From Bradyrhizobium genomosp. I (2014) (GTDB taxonomy: Bacteria; Pseudomonadota; Alphaproteobacteria; Rhizobiales; Xanthobacteraceae), in contig NZ_AJQE01000044.1 in NCBI RefSeq assembly GCF_000261685.1, forward strand, positions 62,001-126,000: a DNA stretch of 64,000 nucleotides, in the 5' to 3' direction. Position numbers and translations under genes: made by a program. The notes beneath the pieces are model-generated. The model was given only the letters and a program-made list of their open reading frames with translations, was not told where the DNA came from and did no database searches. Shown here one piece after another: positions 1 through 9,262 of the stretch (the stretch's first letter is position 1; every line of letters starts with the position of its first letter).

Positions 1-1071
1 GTCGATCGGGAAATGTGGGAGAAGATCCTGCTTAATCTGCTTTCTAACGCCTTCAAGTTCACTCTTGAAGGCGGCATCACAGTGTCTGTTGCCCCCGGAG
101 CTGATCGGCGATCGGCCATTGTTAGCGTGCGTGACACCGGCATCGGCATTCCCGAAACCGAGATGCCCAAGCTTTTCGAGCGCTTTCATCGCATTGAGGC
201 AGCTCAGGGCCGCAGCTTTGAGGGAAGCGGCATTGGCCTGGCGCTCGTCCAGGAGCTGGTGAAGCTTCACGGTGGCGAGATCAGTGCTGAAAGCACGCCG
301 GGGGCTGGCACCACCTTCACGGTGTCTCTCCCGTTCGGTCATCGGCATTTGCCGCCCGAACGGGTTCAAGCTGAAGCCGCTGGGCAGACGGATGTGACCA
401 GAGCGCACGAGTATGTTGAGGAAGCCTTGCGATGGCTCCCCGATGCCGCGACTCGACTGGAGATCGAAGGCGAGCTGTCCACAGCGGGACTGGGCGCAAT
501 TGCAAATCAGGCAATTGTGACTCAGTCAGCCAGAAAGAGGGTCCTTCTAGCTGACGACAACACCGACATGCGAGGTTACGTACGCCGTTTACTGGAGGGT
601 CAAGGATATCTGGTCGACGAAGCACGTGATGGGGAAGTCGCCCTCGCTCTGGCGCAGGAGGCAAAGCCCGACCTGATCTTGACCGATGTCATGATGCCGC
701 GGCTCGACGGTTTTGGTTTGCTCAAGCGTGTCCGCAATGATCCCAAGCTGGCGGACATCCCGGTTCTCATGTTGTCTGCCCGCGCCGGTGAAGAATCCAA
801 AGTCGAAGGACTGGAGGCCGGGGCAGATGACTACCTGATCAAGCCCTTTGCTGCGCGCGAGCTGGTGGCCCGCGTGCATTCTAATATTCAGATGGCCGAG
901 GTCCGGCGGGAAGCGAACCGGGCGGTCTTCCAAAGCGAGCAACGGCATCTGATGACACAGGATCGCCTGTCGCTTGCGCTGTCGACTGGCCGCGTGGCTG
1001 TTTTCGAAGCGCGACATCGAGCGGGTGATGTCCGTTCTCGGCCGATCGGTCGAGACCGGCGAGCCCTATGA
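1..1071 (+). pseudogene. Hybrid sensor kinase, upstream half (HATPase-receiver), 5' cut by window, 3' end broken
   Basis: The open frame enters from the window edge; GTC at base 1 is already inside an HATPase_c N-box (NLLSNAFKFT), so the true start lies outside. Next come the G1 box (DTGIGIP) and G2 box (GSGIGLAL), then a receiver domain at about codons 178-295 with acidic pair DD, phospho-acceptor Asp at codon 229 (LTDVMMP) and conserved Lys (LIKPF). After a short linker the frame enters a PAS-like start (ALSTGRVAVFE) and then degenerates, ending at 1071. The matching second half of a PAS fold continues in the next frame from about base 1007. I read this as one multidomain hybrid kinase split by a deletion of PAS sequence with a frame change. 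A receiver in the middle of the chain is usual for such kinases. Confidence 0.8.
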
Positions 1072-3004
1072 GGCCGAGTACCGGGTGCACGGCTCGGGAC
1101 AGGAGCGCGTCGTCATTGCGCGCGGCCGCGTCGAAACCGATGTTCAGGGCCACAAGCGGATGGCCGGCGTAGTGATCGACGTCACGGAGGAAAAGTCCGC
1201 GAACGCAGCGCTGAAGGAGCAGACCAAAGCGCTCGGAATCCTGAATCGAGCAGCTACCGCTATCTCGGGCGACTTGGACCAGGCAAGGCTGGTACAGACG
1301 ATCACTGACGCTGCAGTTGAAATAACGGGAGCTGAGTTCGGTGCCTTCTTTTACAACGTGATCGACGCACAAGGCGAACGATACACACTTTACACCTTAT
1401 CAGGCGCGCCGCGAGAGGCGTTCGCCAAGTTTCCGATGCCGCGCAACACGCAAGTCTTCGCTCCTACGTTCACGGGAACGACGGTCGTTCGCTCCGGCGA
1501 CATCACGAAGGACGTCCGGTATGGCCACAATGCACCTCACTACGGTATGCCAAAAGGCCACCTTCCAGTTCGCAGTTATCTCGCCGCCCCGGTGCGATCG
1601 CGCACCGGGGAGGTTCTCGGTGGGCTCTTCTTTGGTCATTCAAAGACGGATATCTTCGATGACGTAGCCGAAGAACGTGCCGTTGCGCTTGCAAGCCAGG
1701 CTGCCATCGCATTAGACAACGCGCGCCTGTTCCAAGCTGCCGATCGTGAACTCCAGCAGCGCCGCGAAGCCGAGGCCAAGTTACAGGCGCTCAATGCCAG
1801 CCTGGAGCAGCGCGTCGCAGAAGAGGTGGCGCGCCGGGCTGTAGCCGAAGATGCGCTCCGTCAGGCGCAGAAAATGGAGGCGGTGGGACAGCTGACCGGC
1901 GGCGTGGCCCACGATTTCAACAATCTCCTTACGGTCATCATCGGCGGACTTGATACTATCAAACGCAGCAAGCCCGGCGATCAGGCGCGGATCGCGCGCG
2001 CGGTCGAGATGTCCTTGCAGGGGGCCCAGCGCGCAGCCAATCTTACAGGCCGGCTACTCGCATTTTCGCGGCGTCAGCCACTCGAGCCGAGGCCGCTCGA
2101 ACTCAATGCCCTCGTCCGAGAAATGACCGAATTGCTGCATAGGACTTTGGGGGAGCAGATCGAACTCGAAGGCGTGCTGGCGCCCCGGCTGTGGCCCGTG
2201 GAGGTGGACCAGAACCAGCTCGAAAGCGCGATTTTGAATCTCGCCGTCAACGCACGTGACGCGATGCCCGAAGGGGGCAAGCTCACGGTCGAAACCGCGA
2301 ATACGGCTCTCGACGAGAGCTATACCGCGACCGACGCTGAGGTTGTTCCGGGTCAATACGTCATGATCGCAATAAGCGACACCGGAACGGGTATGCCAAA
2401 GGAGGTCCTTACCCGCGTGTTTGAACCGTTTTTTACAACCAAAGAGGTGGGCCGCGGGACGGGGCTAGGATTGAGCATGGTTTACGGCTTCGTAAAGCAA
2501 TCCGGCGGTCACGTGACGCTTTACAGCGAGGAAGGTGAGGGAACGACAGTCAAGCTCTATTTCCCTCGTTACATTGGGAGCACTGCGTCACGCGCAGATG
2601 CGGTCGAGCAAGCTGTTCCCGCGAGCAGCGATGGTGAAGTGATCCTGGTGGTTGAGGACAATGATGACGTCCGGGCCTACAGCACGATGATCCTTTCCGA
2701 ACTCGGCTATGTCGTCCTCGAAGCGTCGGAAGCGGACGTCGCATTGAATATCCTGCGCTCGAATCAACGGATTGATCTGCTGTTCACTGATGTCGTCCTG
2801 CCAGGGAAGAGCGGACGCGTCCTCGCGGATGCCGTCCAGGAGATCCGACCAGGCTTGAAAATCCTGTTCACGACTGGTTATTCGCGCAACGCGATCGTGC
2901 ATCAGGGCCGGCTCGATGCTGGCGTTCAACTCATTTCAAAGCCATTTACTTTCGAGCAGCTCGCCGCTCGCGTGAGGGACCTTCTGGATCAAACAGTTAG
3001 GTAA
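974..3004 (+). CDS. PAS(remnant)-GAF-histidine kinase-receiver, downstream half of the broken hybrid kinase
   Basis: From a TTG at 974 (or ATG 1028) this frame encodes the second half of a PAS domain (residues 15-75), a GAF domain (about 95-250), a coiled coil (255-300), a HisKA dimerisation domain with phospho-acceptor His313 (AHDFNN), an HATPase_c domain (N-box near 426, DTGTGMP near 469, GTGLGLS near 497) and a C-terminal receiver with Asp606 (FTDVVLP). It would autophosphorylate on His and pass phosphate to its own receiver or a partner. Neither possible start has a strong ribosome-binding site, which supports its being the downstream part of the disrupted gene at 1-1071; independent expression is possible, because GAF, kinase and receiver are all intact. 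GAF and kinase closely resemble those at 10293-12491. The signal sensed is unknown. Confidence 0.8.
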   Translation: MRCRLAAWLFSKRDIERVMSVLGRSVETGEPYEAEYRVHGSGQERVVIARGRVETDVQGHKRMAGVVIDVTEEKSANAALKEQTKALGILNRAATAISGDLDQARLVQTITDAAVEITGAEFGAFFYNVIDAQGERYTLYTLSGAPREAFAKFPMPRNTQVFAPTFTGTTVVRSGDITKDVRYGHNAPHYGMPKGHLPVRSYLAAPVRSRTGEVLGGLFFGHSKTDIFDDVAEERAVALASQAAIALDNARLFQAADRELQQRREAEAKLQALNASLEQRVAEEVARRAVAEDALRQAQKMEAVGQLTGGVAHDFNNLLTVIIGGLDTIKRSKPGDQARIARAVEMSLQGAQRAANLTGRLLAFSRRQPLEPRPLELNALVREMTELLHRTLGEQIELEGVLAPRLWPVEVDQNQLESAILNLAVNARDAMPEGGKLTVETANTALDESYTATDAEVVPGQYVMIAISDTGTGMPKEVLTRVFEPFFTTKEVGRGTGLGLSMVYGFVKQSGGHVTLYSEEGEGTTVKLYFPRYIGSTASRADAVEQAVPASSDGEVILVVEDNDDVRAYSTMILSELGYVVLEASEADVALNILRSNQRIDLLFTDVVLPGKSGRVLADAVQEIRPGLKILFTTGYSRNAIVHQGRLDAGVQLISKPFTFEQLAARVRDLLDQTVR

Positions 3005-3382
3005 TGGCCGCCGTGGACCGTCGAAGCGCCTGTAGGTCAGCCAGCCATTTAAACTAAGCGAGCTATTCGCTCATAGACCGCTACGTAGAGCAGTCACTCC
3101 GGCATTTGCCACGGCCTCCCCCGCCGGGGCAAAAGTACGATTACGATCGGATGCAAGAGCCCTTCGCTTCACGGAGGCACATTCTCAACTGATTGCCTCA
3201 CCGTCTGATAGGGCGTACCCACAAAACCCGGCGGATCTGCTTTGCCTCTAGAGCGACCGATCTCGAGCGGCAGTCGCGATGGGCCAAGCGGGCCCGTGCG
3301 ACAAAGACAGTCTAGACCTGAGCGTGCGCGGATGCGCTGGCCAGCGCGCATCTAGAGGCTTTCGAAAGCACTCGCAATCGGC
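3005..3382. other. Intergenic, no gene recognised
   Basis: The short frames here show no recognisable protein and no tRNA or clear terminator. The stretch separates a plus-strand kinase gene from the minus-strand small-protein pair, so it should hold the 3' ends of both. Confidence 0.5.
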
Positions 3383-3595
3383 TCACTTTGTGGAATCCGC
3401 AATGATGCGGTTATCCCGGCGCAAGGTGATACGACGCTGGGGATGGTCACCCTGCGCCGCCTTGAAGATCGCACGGGCGAGCTGGGCATTGGCGGCGCGG
3501 GCAAGGATGCGTTCGACGGCATCGTGGCCGCCGTCGTGCCATAACTCCACGCGAAAAGGGAGCTCTTCCGTTGGCGCGGAAGTCCCATCACTCAT
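3383..3595 (-). CDS. Small hypothetical protein, paralogue of the next gene upstream
   Basis: A 70-residue acidic/basic soluble protein with no signal peptide. ATG at 3595 is chosen because AAGGA lies 10 bases upstream. Its core (ELPFRVELW, then about 40 residues with a central alpha-helical stretch, then RRITLRRDNRII) aligns almost throughout with the C-terminal half of the 113-residue protein at 3652-3993 (DLPYKVELW ... RYVTLRHKNSIV). The two genes lie 56 bp apart in the same direction, which points to tandem duplication and probably one transcript. The function is unknown; I recognise it only as a small-protein type common in Bradyrhizobium-like genomes. Confidence 0.65.
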   Translation of the reverse strand: MSDGTSAPTEELPFRVELWHDGGHDAVERILARAANAQLARAIFKAAQGDHPQRRITLRRDNRIIADSTK

Positions 3596-3651
3596 CGCTA
3601 CTTTATCCTTGCTCTGCCTCATTGTTCGAGCGGACCGTGCCGCAGGCTTTT

Positions 3652-3993
3652 TCAATGCTGCGGAGGGTTGGAACGAGATACAATGCTATTCTTGTGACGC
3701 AAGGTGACGTAACGGTCCGGGTATTCCCGCGTTGCGGCATAGTAGGCGGCGTACCCGATGCTGCCGTTGGCGGTCACCGCTAGCACCTGTTCGACGCTAG
3801 TGCGGCTCTCGTCCCAGAGTTCCACCTTGTAAGGCAAATCCTCGCGGCCAGCGGTCGACTGGCCCGATCGCGGCGTCCGGTGAGCCGGGTCACTGGGCCC
3901 CTCATCCGGAACAAAGCGGTAACGGGCCGTCGCGGCGAGATGCCCGGGAGGAAGATCGGAGAGGAGAAGTTCGGAACGGATGTTCATGGCCAT
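3652..3993 (-). CDS. Small hypothetical protein with an N-terminal extension; duplicate of the adjacent gene
   Basis: This encodes 113 residues. An N-terminal arm of about 50 residues is followed by a core of about 60 residues (DLPYKVELW, AVTANGSIGYAAYYAA, RYVTLRHKNSIV) shared with the 70-residue protein immediately downstream. No cysteine clusters, membrane segments or signal peptide are visible. The start could be either ATG at 3993 or ATG at 3987; neither has a good Shine-Dalgarno sequence. The gene is divergent from the triple-PAS kinase at 4070, so the 76-bp gap must carry both promoters. Function unknown. Confidence 0.65.
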   Translation of the reverse strand: MAMNIRSELLLSDLPPGHLAATARYRFVPDEGPSDPAHRTPRSGQSTAGREDLPYKVELWDESRTSVEQVLAVTANGSIGYAAYYAATREYPDRYVTLRHKNSIVSRSNPPQH

Positions 3994-4069
3994 TCATTTG
4001 TTGTAAACCCGGTGCTGGCGTTTTTCGACCAGAATACGTCAGTCGGGTACGCGCGATAGGGCGGCGTCG

Positions 4070-6439
4070 ATGAATATAACGGCCCCGCAAGGCTCTTCAA
4101 TGGAAAACAGGCGGCTTGAACAGCTGCTTGATGCCGTCGCCGACTATGCCATCTACATGCTCGATCCGGAAGGGTTCGTCACGACCTGGAATGCCGGTGC
4201 CGAGCGGGTCAAGGGCTACCAGGCCGTCGAGATCATAGGCCAGCATTTTTCAAGGTTCTTCACACCGGAGGATCGAGCCAGCGGTCTGCCGGAAAAAATC
4301 CTCGAGCAAGCCCGCACTCATGGCCGGCACGAAGCCGAAGGTTGGCGCGTTCGCAAGGACGGCAGCCGCTTTTATGCCAACGCGATCTGCCAGCCGGTGC
4401 GCGACGATCAAGGGGCCTTGGTTGGTTTTGCCAAAGTCACGCGCGACATCACCGAGCGCGTGCAGGCGCAGCACGCCATTCTTGAATCCGAGCGGCGCTT
4501 TCGGATTTTGGTCGAGGGCGTGCTCGATTACGCGATCTACATGCTCGACCCCAGTGGGATGATCACCAACTGGAATAAGGGAGCCGAGCGCCTCAAGGGC
4601 TATTCCGCCGACGAGATCATCGGCCAGCATTTCTCAAAATTCTATACCAAGGAAGACCGTAACTCGGGCTTGCCTATTCACGTGCTGGAGACGGCTGCGC
4701 GCGAAGGCCGCTATGAAGCCGAGGGATGGCGCGTGCGCAAGGATGGCAGCCGCTTCTGGGCATCGGTCGTGGTGGATGCGATCCGCGACGATACCGGCAG
4801 CCTCATCGGCTTTGCCAAGGTGACGCGCGATATCACCGAGCGCCGCGTTGCGCTGGAGGCCCTGCGCGAAAGCGAACGTCAATTCCGCCTTCTCATCACC
4901 GGCGTGACGGACTACGCGATCTTCATGCTGGATCCGAACGGAAACGTTGCAAGCTGGAATGCCGGCGCGCAACGGATCAAAGGCTACACCTCCGATGAAA
5001 TCATCGGCCTTCATTTCTCCCGCTTCTACACTGAGACCGACCGCTCGGCGGGAGCGCCAGCGCGCGCTCTTTATACGGCCTCACGGGAAGGCCGCTTCGA
5101 GGCGGAAGGCTGGCGCCTGCGCAAGGATGGATCGGTCTTCTGGGCCAATGTTGTCATTGATCCGATCCATGACGAAGCCGGCGAGCTGATCGGGTTTGCC
5201 AAAATCACGCGCGACATCACTGAGCGCCGAAACGCGCAGCTCGAACTGCAGGAAGCGCAGCGACAGCGTGCTCATGCCCAGCGCATGGATGCCTTGGGAC
5301 AACTGACGGGCGGCGTGGCGCACGACTTCAACAATCTTTTGATGGTGGTGAGCGGGCATATCCGTACGCTTCAAAAAGCCGTGGCCGACGACGTCAAGCT
5401 TGCGCGGGCAGCCAACGCCATTTCTTACGCGGCGGAGCGCGGAGCGGCCCTGACGCGTCAGCTTCTCACTTTTTCCCGCCGGCAGACGCTCAACCCGAAG
5501 ATTTTTCAGATCGCCGAAAGCGTCAACGCCTGCCGCACGATGCTCGAAAGTTCAGCGGGTTCTGCGGTGCGATTGAATTTTGCGATCGCGCCTGACCTTT
5601 GGCCAGTCAATGTCGATCAAAGCGAGCTGGAGCTGGCACTGGTCAACGTCACGCTGAATGCGCGCGATGCGATGCCCGCTGGTGGCGCGCTCCTTATTGC
5701 CGCAGACAATGTGACCCTCATCGGCTCTGAGACCGACGCTAGGTTGACGGGCGAGTTCGTAGCGGTCCGCATTACGGATACCGGCTCGGGCATTGCCCCC
5801 GATGTGCTGCCGAGAATTTTTGATCCGTTTTTCACGACCAAGGAAGTTGGCAAGGGAAGCGGGCTTGGTCTCTCTCAAGTGCACGGATTCGCGCATCAGT
5901 CTGGCGGTACGGTGCACATCGAAAGCCAAATGGGCCGTGGGACTACGGTCACAATCTATCTGCCGCGATCCGATGGGATGCCGCACGCCGTGGCCCACGA
6001 GAGCCAGGAAGAGAGCTCAGCCGGCGGGACGGTGCTGGTCGTTGAGGATAATCCCGAAGTGCTGTCGGTCTGCATCTCGATGCTCGAACAGCTTGGCTAT
6101 GAGACGCACGCGGTGTCGGGCGCCCCCGCCGCGCTGGAGGTGCTCGTGCAGAAGGATTTCGATCTCGTGCTGAGCGATATCGTGATGCCCGGCGGCATGG
6201 ATGGGGCGGCGCTGGCCAACGCGATCCGCGCGCGAAAGCCGGGCCTTCCCGTTTTGCTGGCAACCGGCTTCAGTCCATCGGGCAGCCACTTGGATTTTCC
6301 CGTTCTGCGCAAGCCCTTCGATCTTTCGGAACTGAGCCGGACCGTCGCGCGGCTGATTGCCGAAGCCAGACAGCCTCCCGGCAGTAATCTGGTGCGACTG
6401 AGCGAGGCTAGGCGCTCTCCGGTCCGTAAACCTGATTAA
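4070..6439 (+). CDS. Triple-PAS hybrid histidine kinase with C-terminal receiver
   Basis: The 789-residue cytoplasmic sensor has three consecutive PAS domains (about residues 15-132, 145-260 and 275-388). They are near copies: each starts with DYAI.MLDP, contains the pattern IIG.HFS.F and ends with a TRDITER linker. A HisKA domain with His418 (AHDFNN), an HATPase_c domain (NARDAMP near 530, DTGSGI near 570, GSGLGLS near 596) and a receiver with Asp703 (LSDIVMPGG) follow. The start at 4070 has AGGGCGG upstream; ATG 4100 is an alternative. It probably relays phosphate internally. The repeats imply intragenic PAS duplication. No cognate transcriptional regulator is adjacent. The ligand or cofactor cannot be told from the sequence. 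Confidence 0.9.
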   Translation: MNITAPQGSSMENRRLEQLLDAVADYAIYMLDPEGFVTTWNAGAERVKGYQAVEIIGQHFSRFFTPEDRASGLPEKILEQARTHGRHEAEGWRVRKDGSRFYANAICQPVRDDQGALVGFAKVTRDITERVQAQHAILESERRFRILVEGVLDYAIYMLDPSGMITNWNKGAERLKGYSADEIIGQHFSKFYTKEDRNSGLPIHVLETAAREGRYEAEGWRVRKDGSRFWASVVVDAIRDDTGSLIGFAKVTRDITERRVALEALRESERQFRLLITGVTDYAIFMLDPNGNVASWNAGAQRIKGYTSDEIIGLHFSRFYTETDRSAGAPARALYTASREGRFEAEGWRLRKDGSVFWANVVIDPIHDEAGELIGFAKITRDITERRNAQLELQEAQRQRAHAQRMDALGQLTGGVAHDFNNLLMVVSGHIRTLQKAVADDVKLARAANAISYAAERGAALTRQLLTFSRRQTLNPKIFQIAESVNACRTMLESSAGSAVRLNFAIAPDLWPVNVDQSELELALVNVTLNARDAMPAGGALLIAADNVTLIGSETDARLTGEFVAVRITDTGSGIAPDVLPRIFDPFFTTKEVGKGSGLGLSQVHGFAHQSGGTVHIESQMGRGTTVTIYLPRSDGMPHAVAHESQEESSAGGTVLVVEDNPEVLSVCISMLEQLGYETHAVSGAPAALEVLVQKDFDLVLSDIVMPGGMDGAALANAIRARKPGLPVLLATGFSPSGSHLDFPVLRKPFDLSELSRTVARLIAEARQPPGSNLVRLSEARRSPVRKPD

Positions 6440-6674
6440 GCAAGCTGCTTCTCCGTTGCATCTGCTCAGCGCAGGATGTCTGGGCAGGCGGTTGCGCCTT
6501 AGCGAGTCGACATCAAGACAAATGTCAGCTTCGGATTATTTTCGACGCATTTGGCAGAGATTGAGGACTGGTTAATGTCCGCTCCTTTCCGTAAGCGCCG
6601 TGCCAAGGGCGGACCAGAAGCGATGCGTTTGGCCAGACTGCGGTGATTCAAACCCCCAAACTGGGGCTCAAATC

Positions 6675-7239
6675 ATGCGCTACAAACTCACCGACTATGA
6701 ATGGACCGTCATCAAGCCCATGCTGCCGAACAAGCCGCGTAGCGTTCCTCGGGTGAACGACAGACGGGTCCTGAATGGCATTTTCTGGGTCCTCCGATCA
6801 GGAGCACCCTGGCGTGATCTGCCGACGGCGCTTGGCCCATACACCACTACCGCTTCGTTAGACTAGGTGGCGGCGGGCCGGTGTTTGGGGCCGCATCATA
6901 GAAGCGCTTGCCAGTGCTCATGATGCCGCTGTCCAGATGACCGACAGCTGCATTGTCCGCGTGCATCAGCATAGAGCTTGCATCACAAGGGACCAGCGCC
7001 AATCGATGGGAAGGTCCCCGCGCCGGCTTGACGAGCAAAATCCTTGCGGTGGTCGATGGCGAGTTCTGTACGGCTGACGCTGAGCCCAGGTGAGCAACCA
7101 GATCGAGCGGTTCTTCAACAGGATCAAATATTGTCGTCGGGTTGCGACGTGCTACGATAGGCTCGCCGCCAACTATCTCGCATTCGTTCAACTCGCGTCA
7201 ATAAGGCTATGGCTGCGCCTTAATGAGTTCGCGTCCTAG
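6675..7239 (+). pseudogene. Remnant of an IS5-family transposase
   Basis: ATG 6675 begins a typical IS5-family N-terminus (DUF4096-type: YEWTVIKPMLP, then GAPWRDLP). After GPYTT the frame breaks, but the rest can be followed across frames: the VRVHQH and QSMGRS segments of the catalytic region around 6950-7010, then a deletion removing the middle of the catalytic domain, then NQIERFFN, RRVAT, LAANYLAFVQLASIRLWLRLNE and a stop at 7239. The fragment is about 565 bp against the roughly 750-800 bp usual for such genes, with at least two frame changes and an internal deletion, so it is inactive. I could not define terminal inverted repeats or a target duplication. Confidence 0.85.
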
Positions 7240-7276
7240 AGTTAGCGTGACGTTGCCAAAGAGCCAAGGATCTGCC

Positions 7277-7471
7277 ATGAGCGAAGCGGAAAAATACATC
7301 GCTAATGCTGAGAATTGTATCGAACTGGCTGAACAGGCGCAAAACGCGCCCGCTAAAGCAAGATATCGCCGTATGGCGGAAGCGTGGCTTGCGCTGGCGA
7401 AGGAGCAGGAATGGCTCGACGGAGAAATCACTCCTCTACCCGGCCCGGATAGTAAGATTCGTCGCCGTTGA
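7277..7471 (+). CDS. Small hypothetical protein (64 residues), helical
   Basis: ATG 7277 is preceded by AAGGA at a spacing of 6. The protein is largely amphipathic helix (AEKYIANAENCIELAEQAQNA, RYRRMAEAWLALAKEQEWL) with a short tail. Such small helical proteins with a RRMAEAWL-like core are very common in Bradyrhizobium-type genomes and are annotated only as hypothetical; I know of no function. It sits just downstream of the transposase remnant, which may have shuffled its original context. Confidence 0.6.
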   Translation: MSEAEKYIANAENCIELAEQAQNAPAKARYRRMAEAWLALAKEQEWLDGEITPLPGPDSKIRRR

Positions 7472-7708
7472 GCAGATGGATTCTCGAGAAGCGTTTCTAA
7501 GGAAGCGGCGACGTCGAACTTGCGCACGCAATTTAGAAGGTTCGAGATCATGCCCAGCTGATGAAGCTGGACGTTGACCGCGAGTGATGACGAGAGGACT
7601 TACGGAAGCAGCAACGCAGTTGAGCTTTCCCCGTTTTCAGGAGCTCCCATTTTGTCGGGTTCTCTCGACAACGGCAGGTGACCGGAGAGCCCGGCCGGTG
7701 AACGGATC

Positions 7709-9157
7709 TCATCGCTTCGAGTTCTCGCCTGGACGGCTTTCCCCGCTGTAGCCCTGGCCGACAGTCGCTCGAATCAGGCAGCGAACGCCATCAGCGGCAA
7801 ACTCCAACCGAGCTTGGCCCTCCATGTCTCGAACCAATCCGCCTTCGATCAGCCGGCTGCCGAATCCCCGACGCGAAGGGGGGACAACCGGCGGACCGCC
7901 GCTTTCTCGCCAACTTAGATCTAACTGATTAGTCCTGACCTCCCACTCAATTCGAACCCGCCCTTCCGGGCGGGACAGCGATCCATACTTCACTGCATTG
8001 GTGGCAAGTTCGTGTAGAGCCAATGATAAGGCCAGTGCCTGCTTTGGAGATACTTCCAGGAAAGGGCCACTGAAAGTGATCTGCCCCGCTTCGAAAGGCG
8101 CCATGGCGCGAGCAACTACGTCTCTGAGATCGGCTCCTGACCAACTGCGTTCGGTGAGAAGATCATGAACCCCGGCCAAAGACACAATGCGGCCTTCAAG
8201 GGTTTTACGGGTCGCCTGAAGATCGATTGCCCCTCGTAAGGTCTGGAAAATGATGGATTGTACAGTGGCCAGTGTATTCTTCACCCGATGGTTGAGCTCG
8301 TTGTTCAGGAGCTGCTGTAACCCTTGCGCTTCCTTGAGTTCGGTGAGGTCGCGGCTAGCCCCCGCGATGGCGACGGGCTTACGCTGTGCGCCATCGCCTT
8401 CAAATTCGACGAGCCCCCAGGCACTGAGCCATCGCCAGCTTCCGTCAAGCTGCTTCACGCGATACTCAACGTCGTAGTAGCCGTCCCCGGCGGGATCGAG
8501 CGCTTTAGCCACCCGAGCCCACATAACGTCCATGTCATCGGGATGGAATTTGGCTTTCACACCCTCCTCGTCGTGGAGGAAACGAGCATTCGTGAGCCCA
8601 TACAGCCGTTGCGCATTCTCGTCGTAGATGCAGATGTTGTCGGCCATCGTATAGCGCCACGTGCCCATTTTGGAAGCGATCATGGCAAGATCAAAGGTGC
8701 GCTGTTGGCGCTCCAGTGCGAGCCGCATATCGTGCTCTCGCGTCACATCCTGGAAGCAGGTAATAGCACCAACAACCGTCCCGGCGACATCCCGAAGGGG
8801 AGCCACGTTCAGTCGCGCCACCCAGCGCTTTCCACCCGGGTTTTGGATGACAACTTCGACGCCTTCGAAGCTTTCGCCCGACAGCGCCGCGCGAGCCATC
8901 GGCGTTTCCTCGGACTGAAGAGGGCGACCCTGCAGATCTTCAATGCGAAAGGATCCGAAAAAACGCTGGGCCGGCTCGAGTGAGTGGAAACCTCTTCCCC
9001 ACAGCCGAAGCGCCTGTCGGTTCACGCGAAGCAGATGGCCGTCAGCATCGCATGTGCAGATGCCAATCGGAAGCGCGTCGAGGATTGCCTGATCCAGATC
9101 AAGAAATGATTCCAGAAGCGGCGCCTGCTCCGGCACTTCGAGGTTCAAGAGGGCCAC
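7709..9157 (-). CDS. PAS-PAS HWE-family sensor histidine kinase
   Basis: A 482-residue kinase starts at GTG 9157 (GGGAG six bases upstream). It has two PAS domains (about 22-140 and 155-275; the second is PAS_3-like, ending in GASRDLTELK) followed by an HWE kinase core: the H-box around His290 (LNNELNHRVKNTLATVQSI), the N-box with His382 and Asn387 (LHELATNAVKYG) and the diagnostic WRE at 417-419 (SWRESGGP). In alphaproteobacteria, HWE/HisKA_2 kinases often feed the PhyR-EcfG general stress pathway. That pathway is suggested here by EcfG-like promoters elsewhere in the window, but a direct link is inference. No receiver domain is attached and no phyR or nepR is visible. Confidence 0.92.
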   Translation of the reverse strand: MALLNLEVPEQAPLLESFLDLDQAILDALPIGICTCDADGHLLRVNRQALRLWGRGFHSLEPAQRFFGSFRIEDLQGRPLQSEETPMARAALSGESFEGVEVVIQNPGGKRWVARLNVAPLRDVAGTVVGAITCFQDVTREHDMRLALERQQRTFDLAMIASKMGTWRYTMADNICIYDENAQRLYGLTNARFLHDEEGVKAKFHPDDMDVMWARVAKALDPAGDGYYDVEYRVKQLDGSWRWLSAWGLVEFEGDGAQRKPVAIAGASRDLTELKEAQGLQQLLNNELNHRVKNTLATVQSIIFQTLRGAIDLQATRKTLEGRIVSLAGVHDLLTERSWSGADLRDVVARAMAPFEAGQITFSGPFLEVSPKQALALSLALHELATNAVKYGSLSRPEGRVRIEWEVRTNQLDLSWRESGGPPVVPPSRRGFGSRLIEGGLVRDMEGQARLEFAADGVRCLIRATVGQGYSGESRPGENSKR

Positions 9158-9262
9158 AAGGATCTCCCGATGTGCAGAAGAAATGGTGTCTTAAGAAGCG
9201 CCCGTTCTGGATGGAAAGCAAGGAGGGAGTCCCGATGGAACCGGTCGCCTGGACACGTTGGA

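Noticed and set aside
9235..9258. GGAAC followed by CGTT near the HWE kinase start
   Set aside because: The spacing is 14 bases, outside the 16-17 required for an EcfG promoter, and it faces away from the kinase.
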